DNA of 64,000 nt from Rathayibacter sp. Leaf185 (GCF_001423885.1 NZ_LMPP01000002.1:628575-692574), one strand, 5' to 3'. Positions 8,376 to 18,537 are shown, counted from the first letter of the stretch. Numbers and translations are program-made. Notes: generated from the sequence alone by a model not told the origin.

Positions 8376-8632
8376 CCGCTGCCCGCGCTCAGCTCAGTGG
8401 GAGCGGTGCGAGCGCTCGGCCCCGTTGGCGTCCGTTCGCCGACTGGGCGCGGGGCCCTGGTCCCCGGATCGCCTCGAGTGGACGTCGAACGGGGTGTACC
8501 GGGCATTCACCCACCGGCAGGCGTCTGTTCGCGGCAGAGCCGGTCTGCGAGTGGACGCGCGATGGGCGTCGATACGGCGGCCAGGCTCTGCGCGGGTCCA
8601 CTCGGGTCATGGGGCGGAAGCCGCACCGGCGG
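8376..8632. repeat. Intergenic gap with a CGAGTGGAC repeat/inverted repeat
   Basis: No gene is supported here. CGAGTGGACG occurs at 8475-8484 and 8548-8557, and its reverse complement GTCCACTCG at 8596-8604. The second and third copies could pair as a 9-bp stem closed further by GCGC. The element lies between convergent nnaR and the DUF559 gene. Confidence 0.45.
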
Positions 8633-9565
8633 TCACGCGGAGGCCTGCCAGCCGCCCGCGACAAGGGCCCGGCGGACACGGTCCGCGCAGGCGACCGGGT
8701 CGCCGTCGAACGAGGTGCCGGCGATCCTCACCGGCGTCCACCCGGCCGCGACCAGCCGCTCGTAGCGGAGGAGGTCGCGATCCCACTGCGCACGGTCCGT
8801 GCGGTGGTGGTCGCCCTCGTACTCGACGGCGACCTTCCACCGTGGGTAGAGGAGGTCGATGCGCCCGATCAGTCCGGCCGCGTCGACGACCTCGACGTTC
8901 AGCTCCGGTGCCGGGAGGCTGGCCGACAGGAGGACGAGACGCAGGAGGGTCTCTCGACGCGACTCCGCACCCTCGCGGACGAGGGCGAGTGCCTGCCGAG
9001 CCACGCGGGCGCCACGCCCGTCGTGGGCGCCGACCCGACTCCGCAGCTCGCGCAGCGGTACCCACGGGCGCGGATCCTCCGCTCGAGAACGGACCGGCGC
9101 GAGCACGAGGGCATCGCCGACTGCGACGAGATCCTCCAGCGAGAGGACGGAGGCGAGCTGCACGAACACGCTCGCCCCGTCGGCGAGGAGGAGACCGCCC
9201 CGCCGGACGCCGCGCAACTCCGGATCGGCGATCGAGTGACCGGCGACACCCCGGCCTCGCGGGGCGTGCGCAGGAGGCCTCACTGCGACGTGGAGCGACT
9301 CGTCCGGACGCCCTGCAGGCAGATCGAGCGGCCAGAGTCTCGCGGCCGTGACTCCGCAGAACAGCGAGCGCTGCATGACGGTCGCGTACGCGCGGGCGCG
9401 CTGCTCCACGGTCACCGCCTGGCCTCTCGGTACACGTACGCCTCGGAAGGGAGCTTCCAGGTCGCTCGCGCGAAGCCGCTCGGTGCTGACGCCCGCTGCT
9501 GTCGCCTCCGCCACCGAGAACGCCCGCCCCGTGAGTGCAGAAGGGAGAGGTGCGGGCCGGGGCAT
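8633..9565 (-). CDS. DUF559/Vsr-like endonuclease-domain protein
   Basis: This is a 310-residue protein. Its last ~110 residues match the DUF559 (Vsr-like, restriction-endonuclease fold) pattern: LNVEVVDAAGLIGRIDLLYP, then WKVAVEYEGDHHR and DRDLLRYERLVAAGW, giving a D...E-x-E-type acidic core. The N-terminal ~100 residues resemble AbiEi-like or transcription-factor-like N-terminal regions found with DUF559 in actinobacteria (GVSTERLRASDLEAPFRGVR). Function unknown; such proteins are common orphans in Microbacteriaceae. ATG 9565 is chosen because CAGGCT lies 6 nt upstream as a possible leaderless -10 and no SD is seen. Confidence 0.75.
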   Translation of the reverse strand: MPRPAPLPSALTGRAFSVAEATAAGVSTERLRASDLEAPFRGVRVPRGQAVTVEQRARAYATVMQRSLFCGVTAARLWPLDLPAGRPDESLHVAVRPPAHAPRGRGVAGHSIADPELRGVRRGGLLLADGASVFVQLASVLSLEDLVAVGDALVLAPVRSRAEDPRPWVPLRELRSRVGAHDGRGARVARQALALVREGAESRRETLLRLVLLSASLPAPELNVEVVDAAGLIGRIDLLYPRWKVAVEYEGDHHRTDRAQWDRDLLRYERLVAAGWTPVRIAGTSFDGDPVACADRVRRALVAGGWQASA

Positions 9566-9743
9566 CGCGCCAGCCTGCCCGATCGGCCCTCGTTCCCGTT
9601 CCGGTTCTCCACAGGCGTCACGCGAGGCGGCGCGATGTGGGCTCTGGGTCGTGCGCGGACCCCGACCCGCGACCATTCATCGCACTGCTCGCGGCGACCG
9701 CCGAGGCGGGCGGGCCGCTGCACGCCCTGGCACACTGGGGCGC

Positions 9744-10838
9744 ATGAGCAGTGCAGCCCTCCGCATCGTCATCGCCCCCGACTCGTTCAAGGGGTCGGCG
9801 ACCGCCGTCGAGGTGGCGGAGGCGCTCGCCGCCGGCTGGCGCGAGGTGAGGCCCGGCGACGAGCTCGTGCTCGCGCCGATGGCCGACGGCGGCGAGGGCA
9901 CGGTCGACGCGTTCGAGGTCGCTGTCCCGGAGGCGCGACGCCGCACGATCACGGTCACCGGCCCCGACGACCGTCCGGTCGAGACCGCGTGGCTGCTGCT
10001 GCCCGACGGCACCGCGGTGATCGAGCTCGCCTCGGCCAGCGGGATCACGCTGCTCGACCCGCTCCGACCGCTCACCGCCCACACCCGCGGCTTCGGGCGC
10101 GCGATCGCGGCGGCCCTCGACGCCGGCGCGCGCTCCCTCCTGCTCGCCATCGGCGGCAGCTCGTCGACCGACGGCGGCGTCGGCGCCCTGCGCGAGCTCG
10201 GCGCCCGCTTCGTCACCGTCGCGGGGCACGACCTCGGCGACGGAGGCGGCGCGCTGCACGAGCTCGCGGCGGTCGACCTCCACGCGCTCCGGCCCGTGCC
10301 GAGCGGCGGCGCGCGCATCCTGAGCGACGTCACGAACCCGCTGCTCGGCGACTCCGGAGCCGCGCACGTCTTCGGCCCGCAGAAGGGCGCGAGCCTCGAC
10401 GACGTGCTGCGGCTCGATGACGGGCTGCGCCACCTGGCCGCCCACCTCGACGCCGACCCGGAGGAGGCGGGCACGGGCGCCGCGGGCGGGACCGGCTTCG
10501 GGCTCCTCGCGTGGGGCGCACGGCTCGCCCCCGGCTCGGCGGCCGTCGGAGAGGCGCTCGGGCTCCCGGCGCTGGTCCGCGGCGCCGATGTGGTGATCAC
10601 GGGCGAGGGGCGCTTCGATGCGCAGTCGATGGCGGGCAAGGTGCCCTCCTACCTGCTCGGACTCGCTGAGGCGGCCGGCGCGCGGGCGCTGCTCGTCGCC
10701 GGCGCGATCCAGGCGCCGACGACCGCGTTCGCCGGGGCGGTGTCGCTGACGGAGGCGGCCGGTTCCGCCGCCGCGGCCATCGCCGACCCGCTGCCTCACC
10801 TGCGCGCCGCCGCGCGCGAGCTGGCTCGCCGCAGCTGA
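9744..10838 (+). CDS. glxK: Glycerate kinase (GarK/GlxK family)
   Basis: This 364-residue protein belongs to the glycerate 2-kinase type 1 family. It starts with the family signature IVIAPDSFKGSATAVEVAEA, then APMADGGEGTVDA, LAIGGSSSTDGGVGAL, SDVTNPLLG, and near residue 285 ADVVITGEGRFDAQSMAGK. It phosphorylates D-glycerate, feeding glycolate/glyoxylate or sugar-acid breakdown into glycolysis. ATG 9744 lacks an SD; CACACT 7 nt upstream may be a leaderless -10. Single gene, divergent from the DUF559 gene, no operon partner. Confidence 0.93.
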   Translation: MSSAALRIVIAPDSFKGSATAVEVAEALAAGWREVRPGDELVLAPMADGGEGTVDAFEVAVPEARRRTITVTGPDDRPVETAWLLLPDGTAVIELASASGITLLDPLRPLTAHTRGFGRAIAAALDAGARSLLLAIGGSSSTDGGVGALRELGARFVTVAGHDLGDGGGALHELAAVDLHALRPVPSGGARILSDVTNPLLGDSGAAHVFGPQKGASLDDVLRLDDGLRHLAAHLDADPEEAGTGAAGGTGFGLLAWGARLAPGSAAVGEALGLPALVRGADVVITGEGRFDAQSMAGKVPSYLLGLAEAAGARALLVAGAIQAPTTAFAGAVSLTEAAGSAAAAIADPLPHLRAAARELARRS

Positions 10839-10872
10839 GCCTCGTCGCAGCTGAGCCTCGCCGCAGCTGAGC
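10831..10872 (+). repeat. Short tandem repeat, 16-nt unit, about 2.6 copies
   Basis: GCAGCTGAGC recurs at 10831, 10847 and 10863, the first two followed by CTCGTC and CTCGCC. The first copy contains the glxK stop codon, so the repeat extends the 3' end of glxK. Confidence 0.7.
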
Positions 10873-10913
10873 GGAGGCGGCTCCCGCGCCCGCCCGGTGT
10901 CGGTGGTCGGGCG

Positions 10914-10919
10914 TAGCGT
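10914..10919 (+). promoter_or_regulatory. Orphan leaderless-type -10 (TAGCGT) in the glxK-nrdH gap
   Basis: TAGCGT lies 6 nt before ATG 10926, identical in sequence to the -10 elements at 24338 and 37917. The ORF it would start (10926-11348) does not look like a protein and runs across the nrd control region, so the product, if any, may be a short peptide or an untranslated leader. Confidence 0.35.
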
Positions 10920-10946
10920 CGGAGCATGGCCCGGAGCGAGCGTCGA

Positions 10947-10962
10947 CCGCTAGATGTAGTGG
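10947..10962 (-). promoter_or_regulatory. NrdR-box-like sequence, distal
   Basis: The minus strand reads CCACTACATCTAGCGG, sharing CTA and the TAG at the right positions with the NrdR box pattern ACACWATATATWGTGT. It lies about 200 bp upstream of the proximal pair, so its role is uncertain. Confidence 0.3.
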
Positions 10963-10981
10963 TCGGTGCGCCCTCGGAGCC

Positions 10982-11003
10982 CGGCATGTCGGGCATGCCG
11001 ACA
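10982..11003. repeat. Overlapping inverted repeats (operator or hairpin)
   Basis: CGGCATG (10982-10988) pairs with CATGCCG (10994-11000), and TGTCGG (10987-10992) pairs with CCGACA (10998-11003) around GCATG. Two alternative stems share the same bases. Likely a protein-binding palindrome in the nrd upstream region. Confidence 0.4.
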
Positions 11004-11040
11004 CGCCGGTCGACGTTGTACCCAGGGAACCCGTTTCGTC

Positions 11041-11135
11041 TGTCCACAGCGGTGGATAACTCCCTTCGAACCGCGAGAATCCGCGGGTCGCGCGCCGCCG
11101 CCCTGTGGATGAACGGGCGGGGAACGGTGGATAAC
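11041..11135. promoter_or_regulatory. Cluster of four DnaA-box-like 9-mers upstream of nrdHIEF
   Basis: TGTCCACAG (11041-11049), GTGGATAAC (11052-11060), TGTGGATGA (11104-11112) and GTGGATAAC (11127-11135). GTGGATAAC is the reverse complement of GTTATCCAC and differs little from the DnaA box TTATCCACA. They sit 14-108 bp upstream of the first NrdR box. DnaA control of class I nrd genes is known in E. coli; here it is an inference. Confidence 0.55.
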
Positions 11136-11148
11136 TACACGAATGTAA

Positions 11149-11196
11149 CTACTAGCCCTAGTGTGCTCCCGCCAGGCGCCCCCCTATATGTAGTAT
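11149..11196 (+). promoter_or_regulatory. Tandem NrdR boxes of nrdHIEF
   Basis: Box 1 CTACTAGCCCTAGTGT (11149-11164) and box 2 CCCCTATATGTAGTAT (11181-11196) both match the NrdR palindrome at its conserved CTA and TAGT positions. Their centres are 32 bp apart (three helical turns), the spacing typical of NrdR pairs. TAGTAT inside box 2 could be the -10. NrdR should repress the operon when dATP/ATP is high. Confidence 0.7.
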
Positions 11197-11338
11197 TGCT
11201 GAGCAGGTCGGGGCGCACCCCCGCCGGCACCCGATGCCTCCCACGATCCACTCCCCACGACCGCCTCCCGCCCGCCCGGCCCTCCGGTGCCGAGCAGGCG
11301 AGCGGCCCCGGGACACCTCCTCCGGAAAGGACGACCCC

Positions 11339-11563
11339 ATGGCTGTGACGGTCTACACCAAGCCCTCCTGCGTGCAGTGCACCGCGACGTACCGCGCTCT
11401 CGACAACAAGGGCATCGACTACGAGGTGTTCGACCTCTCCGTCGACGAGAAGGCGCTCGAGGCCGTCAAGGCGCTGGGCTACCTGCAGGCCCCCGTCGTG
11501 ATCACCGACGACGACCACTGGAGCGGCTTCCGCCCCGACAAGATCGCGACGCTCGGAGCCTGA
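11339..11563 (+). CDS. nrdH: Glutaredoxin-like NrdH redoxin
   Basis: This 74-residue thioredoxin-fold electron donor has the NrdH active site CVQC (Cys11, Cys14), a cis-Pro region (LQAPVVI) and the NrdH-specific C-terminal WSGFRPDKI. It reduces the class Ib ribonucleotide reductase NrdE, usually through thioredoxin reductase. The SD GGAAAGGA lies 8-9 nt before ATG 11339. First gene of nrdHIEF. Confidence 0.95.
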   Translation: MAVTVYTKPSCVQCTATYRALDNKGIDYEVFDLSVDEKALEAVKALGYLQAPVVITDDDHWSGFRPDKIATLGA

Positions 11564-11723
11564 TCGCTCCGCCGCCCGCGCCTCTCATCGGTGCGGGCGC
11601 CATGCTCCGTCGGTCCGGGTGGGCAGGTTCTGCCCCGGGCCGGCGGAGGATCCGAGTCGCAAGGCTGAAGGATCCGAACCGACCGTCACGACGCCGAGCA
11701 GGCACCCGGGGGAGGAGCGCGAC

Positions 11724-12124
11724 GTGAGTGCACTCGTCTACTTCTCGAGCAGCTCGGGCAACACGCACCGCTTCATCGAGAAGCTGGGGCGCCCTGCGCA
11801 GCGGATCCCGCTGCACTCGCACCGCGACGGAGCCAAGGCCGAGACGCTCCGCGTCGAGGAGCCCTACGTGCTCGTGCTCCCGACCTACGGCGGCGGCATC
11901 GACGGGGGAGCGGTCCCCAAGCAGGTCATCCGCTTCCTGAACGAACCGCGCAACCGCTCCCTGCTCCGCGGCGTCATCGGCGCCGGCAACACGAACTTCG
12001 GCGAGGCCTACTGCCTCGCCGGCGACATCATCGCGCGCAAGTGCACGGTGCCGCACCTCTACCGCTTCGAAGTATTCGGAACCCCTGACGACGTCCGCGC
12101 CGTCGACGAAGGATTGGACACGTT

Positions 12125-12140
<16 letters not shown>
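11724..12140 (+). CDS. nrdI: Flavodoxin-like NrdI, class Ib RNR activator
   Basis: This 138-residue flavodoxin-like protein carries the FMN-binding loop [17 protein letters not shown] at its start, then LVLPTYGGG and the NrdI signature [18 protein letters not shown]. NrdI supplies oxidant to assemble the dimanganese-tyrosyl radical in NrdF. The start is GTG 11724, preceded by GGGGGAGGAG. The 160-nt gap after nrdH holds a small stem (GGGCAG-gtt-CTGCCC) and no gene. Its 3' end overlaps nrdE by 16 nt. Confidence 0.93.
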
Positions 12141-15302
<3,162 letters not shown>

Positions 15303-15314
15303 AGTCCCGCTCAC

Positions 15315-15357
15315 CGCGAAAGGCCCCTCGACCCGTATGGGCGAGGGGCCTTTCGCG
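15315..15357 (+). terminator. Intrinsic-type terminator hairpin after nrdF
   Basis: A perfect 16-bp stem (15315-15330 with 15342-15357, arms CGCGAAAGGCCCCTCG and its complement) with an 11-nt loop, 12 nt after the nrdF stop. There is no U-tract, as is usual in actinobacteria. It can also stop transcripts from the opposite strand. Confidence 0.8.
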
Positions 15358-15371
15358 TACGCGAGAGCGGA

Positions 15372-15752
15372 TCAGACGCGGGTGAAGGCCGAGCGGATCG
15401 TCGCCAGCAGTGTCGGCGCGTGCGCGGTGACCGTCGTCCAGAGTCGGTCGCTGTCGAGCGCGCCGTAGTTGCGCGCGGCGATGTTCCTGGTCGCGCGCAG
15501 GCCCGTCACGTCGAGGGCGGGCAGCGTCGACACGATCTCGTCGGGCAGATTGCGATGCACGAGGTCCGCAAGGTTGATCAGGGCGAGCGCGGCGACGTCG
15601 CGGCTGTCGGACTCCGCAGCGAGGAACGCCTCCCGGCCGTCGCGGGCGGACCTTGCCAGGCGGGACGAGAGGTGATCGACCTCGGCGATGAGGCGACGCG
15701 TCTTCTCGACATCGTCCCCGCTGCGTCTCGGGCGGGCGGAGAAACCGCTCAC
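15372..15752 (-). CDS. HepT-like (DUF86, HEPN) toxin with degenerate catalytic motif
   Basis: This 126-residue all-helical protein of the HepT/DUF86 family has the C-terminal stretch GLRATRNIAARNYGALD. In active HepT RNases this region reads R-x4-H-x-Y; here the histidine is arginine (R-N-I-A-A-R-N-Y), so RNase activity is doubtful. The GTG start at 15752 overlaps the stop of the MNT antitoxin gene by 4 nt, the usual order for MntA-HepT pairs. The antitoxin gene is frameshifted, so the module looks decayed or rewired. Confidence 0.7.
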   Translation of the reverse strand: MSGFSARPRRSGDDVEKTRRLIAEVDHLSSRLARSARDGREAFLAAESDSRDVAALALINLADLVHRNLPDEIVSTLPALDVTGLRATRNIAARNYGALDSDRLWTTVTAHAPTLLATIRSAFTRV

Positions 15753-16215
15753 AGCGGCACCGCCTCTCGCCGGATGGCGCGGACGATGTCGTCGTCGGAG
15801 TCGTCGATGACGACGTCCACCGGGAAGCCGAGCAGTTCCTCCGCCTGTCCGCGAAAGGCCGCCAGCCCCAGATAGTCGACCGCGACGTCGGCTCTGACGA
15901 GCAGATCGACGTCGCTCCGCTCGTGATCGGTGCCCCTGACCGTCGAACCGAACACCCGCACGTCGGAGAGCCCGTGTTCGCCGGCCACTTCTCGCACCTG
16001 GTCGGCGAGGAGCTCGAGAGCCACCGAGGGCCGCAGTCGCGCCGCCCGCAGGATCCGCTCGAGCAGCTCGGGGCCGCTCGTCGTGCGCCGGTCTCGATCG
16101 CGGCGAGGTCGGACTGCTGCAGACCTGCGGCCCGGGCGAGGGCCACCTGCGACAGTCCGATGTCCGCTCGGGCGCGACGGACCACCGCGGCGGGGTCGAG
16201 CGAGTCTGTCTGCAT
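15749..16215 (-). pseudogene. Frameshifted HTH-MNT nucleotidyltransferase antitoxin (MntA-like)
   Basis: Residues from ATG 16215 give an XRE-type helix-turn-helix (ADIGLSQVALARAAGLQQSD, then LAAIETGAR). The frame then fails, and the minimal nucleotidyltransferase domain continues in another frame: RVFGSTVRGTDHERSDVDLL, the GSX10DXD signature of MNT enzymes that AMPylate HepT. Restoring one base near 16086-16091 would join the two parts as a normal HTH-MNT protein of about 155 residues. The sequence shows a one-base deletion, a sequencing error, or (less likely, no slippery site seen) programmed frameshifting. Confidence 0.75.
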
Positions 16216-16247
16216 AGGTCGACGAGATCAAGGTGATATCGCGGGCG

Positions 16248-16823
16248 TCAGTCGAGCGGCAGGCGCATCACGATGCGGGGAAAGCCGGCCAGCACCGACG
16301 TGGTGTCGGCCGCGTACGTGAAGCCCGCGCGCTCGAAGAGGGCGCGCGTGCCGACGTAGGCCATCGTCTGCTCGACCTTCGCGCCTCCGTTGTCGACCGG
16401 GTAGCCCTCGATCGCCGGGGCGTCGTGGGCGCGAGCGAAGTCGACGGCGCCGGCGAGCAGCGCGTGCGAGATTCCGCGCTTGCGGAATCCGGGGCGGACG
16501 CGGATGCACCAGACGCTCCAGACGTCGAGGTCGTCGACGTGCGGGATCCTGCGGTTCTTCGCGTAGCTCGTGTCGGCGCGTGGATGCACGGCGGCCCAGC
16601 CGGCCACCTCGTCGCCGTCGTACGCGAGGACGCCGGGCGGCGGATCCAGGGCGACGAGCTCACGCATCCGCTCTCCGCGGGCCGGCCCCCGGAGCGCACT
16701 GTTCTCGGTGGAGGAGAGCAGGCGGTAGCTGAGGCACCAGCACGAGTTGGCGTCGGGGCGCTTCGGGCCGTTCATCATCGCGAGATCGTCGAAGTCGGTG
16801 GCGGGTCGCACCTCGATCGTCAT
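16248..16823 (-). CDS. GNAT-family N-acetyltransferase
   Basis: This 191-residue protein has the GNAT acetyl-CoA loop IRVRPGFRKRGISHALLAGA near residues 106-125, preceded by VWSVWCI and followed by GYPVDNGGAKVEQTMAYVGT and LFERAGFT. The N-terminus (NSCWCLSYR) resembles a subgroup of uncharacterised GNATs. Substrate unknown. ATG 16823 has GGGAGG 5-6 nt upstream. The gene stands alone, divergent from the aldo/keto reductase across a gap with a long inverted repeat. Confidence 0.85.
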   Translation of the reverse strand: MTIEVRPATDFDDLAMMNGPKRPDANSCWCLSYRLLSSTENSALRGPARGERMRELVALDPPPGVLAYDGDEVAGWAAVHPRADTSYAKNRRIPHVDDLDVWSVWCIRVRPGFRKRGISHALLAGAVDFARAHDAPAIEGYPVDNGGAKVEQTMAYVGTRALFERAGFTYAADTTSVLAGFPRIVMRLPLD

Positions 16824-16860
16824 GGCGGCAGCCTCCCACCGTCCGGCCCGCCCGACAAGG

Positions 16861-16948
16861 CGTTCACAACGTAGGAAGGAATTCGGAGGTCCCGCACCCC
16901 TCCCCGGAACACGCGTCGGCCGACCGCATCCTTCCTACGTTGTGAACG
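16861..16948. repeat. Perfect 20-bp inverted repeat in the GNAT-aldo/keto reductase gap
   Basis: Left arm CGTTCACAACGTAGGAAGGA (16861-16880) is exactly complementary to 16929-16948, with 48 nt between. It fills the middle of a 236-nt divergent intergenic gap. It may form a cruciform or hairpin, or be two oppositely oriented copies of one operator, one for each divergent gene. Confidence 0.85.
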
Positions 16949-17059
16949 TCCCGACCCGATTGACCACTCCCGCGCATGAATCGCACCCGCACCCGCTGTT
17001 GGACGTCACCCAGGCGGCACGCCTACCGTGGACGAGGTATCCAACGAAGGAGCACTCCC

Positions 17060-17992
17060 TTGAAGCACGTCCCCCTCGGCGCCTCCGGCCTCGACTCCCC
17101 GAACGTCGTCCTCGGCGTCATGCGCATCCCCGACATGACCGACGACGCCATCCGCGACCTCGTCCGCTCCGCCCGCGACTCCGGCATCGACTTCTTCGAT
17201 CACGCCGACGTCTACGGCAACTCGGTGCACCAGTGCGAGGAGCGCTTCGCCGAGGCGCTCGCACTCACGCCGAGCGAGCGCAGCGAGATGGTGTTGCAGA
17301 CCAAGGCCGGCATCGTCGGCGACGGCCCCTACTTCGACTTCTCGTACGAGCACCTGATCGAGTCGGTCGAGGGCTCGCTGAAGGCGCTGCGCACCGATTA
17401 CATCGACGTGCTCCTCCTGCACCGGCCCGACGCCCTCGTCGAACCCGACGAGGTGGCGCGGGCCTTCGACGAGCTGCACGCGGCCGGCAAGGTCAAGCAC
17501 TTCGGAGTCTCGAACCAGACGCCGCTGCAGATCGAACTGCTGAAGAAGTCGCTGAACCAGCCGATCGTGGCCAACCAGCTGCAGCTGTCGATCACGCACT
17601 CGCCGATGATCGCGCAGGGTGTCGCCTCGAACATGGTCGCCGAGGACCAGTCGACCATGCGCGACGCGGGAATCCTCGACTACTGCCGCCTGAACGACAT
17701 CACCGTGCAGGCCTGGTCTCCGTTCCAGAGCGGGTTCTTCAGCGGTGTCTTCCTCGACAACCCCGAGTACGCCGACCTCAACGCGGTGATCGACCGCCTG
17801 GCGAAGCAGTACGACGTGCCCGCGATCGCGATCGCGACGGCGTGGATCACCCGCCACCCGGCGAAGATGCAGGTCGTGCTCGGCACGACGAACGCGCAGC
17901 GCGTGAGCGATGCGGCCCTCGGCTCCGACATCCCGCTGACGCGGCCGGAGTGGTACGAGCTGTTCCGCGCGGCAGGACACATCGTCCCCTAG
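17060..17992 (+). CDS. Aldo/keto reductase
   Basis: This 310-residue (beta/alpha)8 NADPH-dependent oxidoreductase of the AKR superfamily resembles the YdhF-type subgroup. Key parts: GIDFFDHADVYG with the catalytic Asp and Tyr, LQTKAGI (catalytic Lys), HRPDALVEPDEV, KVKHFGVSN and the C-terminal VVLGTTNAQRVSDA for cofactor binding. Substrate unknown. The start is TTG 17060 because AAGGAGC precedes it by 7 nt and the protein begins as its relatives do; upstream in-frame codons give non-homologous sequence. Confidence 0.9.
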   Translation: MKHVPLGASGLDSPNVVLGVMRIPDMTDDAIRDLVRSARDSGIDFFDHADVYGNSVHQCEERFAEALALTPSERSEMVLQTKAGIVGDGPYFDFSYEHLIESVEGSLKALRTDYIDVLLLHRPDALVEPDEVARAFDELHAAGKVKHFGVSNQTPLQIELLKKSLNQPIVANQLQLSITHSPMIAQGVASNMVAEDQSTMRDAGILDYCRLNDITVQAWSPFQSGFFSGVFLDNPEYADLNAVIDRLAKQYDVPAIAIATAWITRHPAKMQVVLGTTNAQRVSDAALGSDIPLTRPEWYELFRAAGHIVP

Positions 17993-18029
17993 AGCTCCCA
18001 CCCCGGAGAAGAAGCGCGTCGGCGCACAG

Positions 18030-18061
18030 GGAGGCACGGATCCGCGAGGGTCCGTGCCTCC
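18030..18061 (+). terminator. Bidirectional terminator hairpin
   Basis: GGAGGCACGGA (18030-18040) pairs perfectly with 18051-18061 around a 10-nt loop and is followed by TTCTC. It lies between the convergent aldo/keto reductase and DUF1905 genes and can serve both. Confidence 0.8.
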
Positions 18062-18064
18062 TTC

Positions 18065-18352
18065 TCATGTCGCGAGGACGAGCCGCAGCCCCACCACGGA
18101 GTCGACGTCGACGTCCTCCGCGCGGCGCACCGAGGTCTTGATCGGCACGAGGAAGCTCCCGTCCTTCGGCCAGAGCGACGTCGTCCAGGTGCTCCCGCCG
18201 AGTGTCACCGTCGCTGGGATCATGCCCCAGCCGTAGGTGACATGCGCGGCGACGGAGGCGATCGCCTCCGCCTGCTCGACCGGCACGCTGACGAAGTGCC
18301 ACGGCGCCGGCCCCCGCCAGAACACGACGACGCCCTCGAACTCGAGCTCCAC
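18065..18352 (-). CDS. DUF1905 domain protein
   Basis: This small protein of 95 residues matches the DUF1905 pattern: FEGVVVFWRGPAPWHFVSVP, ASVAAHVTYGWGMIPATVTL, then SLWPKDGSFLVPIKTSVRRA. It is a small beta-barrel-like fold of unknown role, sometimes fused to YdeI-type domains. GTG 18352 is taken as the start because TACGCT lies 6 nt upstream as a leaderless -10; the open frame continues to 18520 but only through an inverted repeat with no homology. Confidence 0.75.
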   Translation of the reverse strand: MELEFEGVVVFWRGPAPWHFVSVPVEQAEAIASVAAHVTYGWGMIPATVTLGGSTWTTSLWPKDGSFLVPIKTSVRRAEDVDVDSVVGLRLVLAT

Positions 18353-18358
18353 GACCTC

Positions 18359-18364
18359 AGCGTA
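18359..18364 (-). promoter_or_regulatory. Leaderless -10 of the DUF1905 gene
   Basis: TACGCT on the minus strand ends 6 nt before GTG 18352, the same geometry as other leaderless starts in this window. Confidence 0.5.
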
Positions 18365-18380
18365 GGACCCCTGACGAGTG

Positions 18381-18443
18381 CCGCGAGATGCCACTTCAGT
18401 ACGCGGCACGCCGGAGAAGCCGTACTGAAGTGGCATCTCGCGG
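18381..18443. repeat. Long intergenic inverted repeat, family A copy 1
   Basis: A perfect 23-bp stem: 18381-18403 with 18421-18443, 17-nt loop. The core GCGAGATGCCACT and its complement AGTGGCATCTCGC recur in the same arrangement at 55290-55348, about 37 kb away. It lies between the divergent DUF1905 and clp genes, upstream of the HAIR element. Confidence 0.9.
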
Positions 18444-18500
18444 AGCCCGCAGGCAGGCGTCAGCGGATACGGGGAATAGGACGAGCCCCCCTGCGTTGAA

Positions 18501-18521
18501 CTTGAGCGTAACCGACTCAAC
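18501..18521 (+). promoter_or_regulatory. HAIR element (HspR operator) before the clp gene
   Basis: CTTGAGC-N7-ACTCAAC matches the HspR-associated inverted repeat CTTGAGT-N7-ACTCAAG at 12 of 14 positions. It ends 16 nt before the GTG start. This predicts HspR repression relieved by heat shock. hspR is not in the window. Confidence 0.8.
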
Positions 18522-18537
18522 TCTTCCAGGAGGACTG

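Noticed and set aside
10926-11348. A 140-codon ORF behind a leaderless-type -10
   Set aside because: It crosses DnaA and NrdR sites and overlaps the nrdH start, with no recognisable protein features; kept only as an orphan promoter.
15749-16231. The MNT frame read as an intact gene from TTG 16231
   Set aside because: The first ~50 residues of that reading are a shadow of the HTH frame; the HTH domain lies in another frame, so a frameshift explains the data better.
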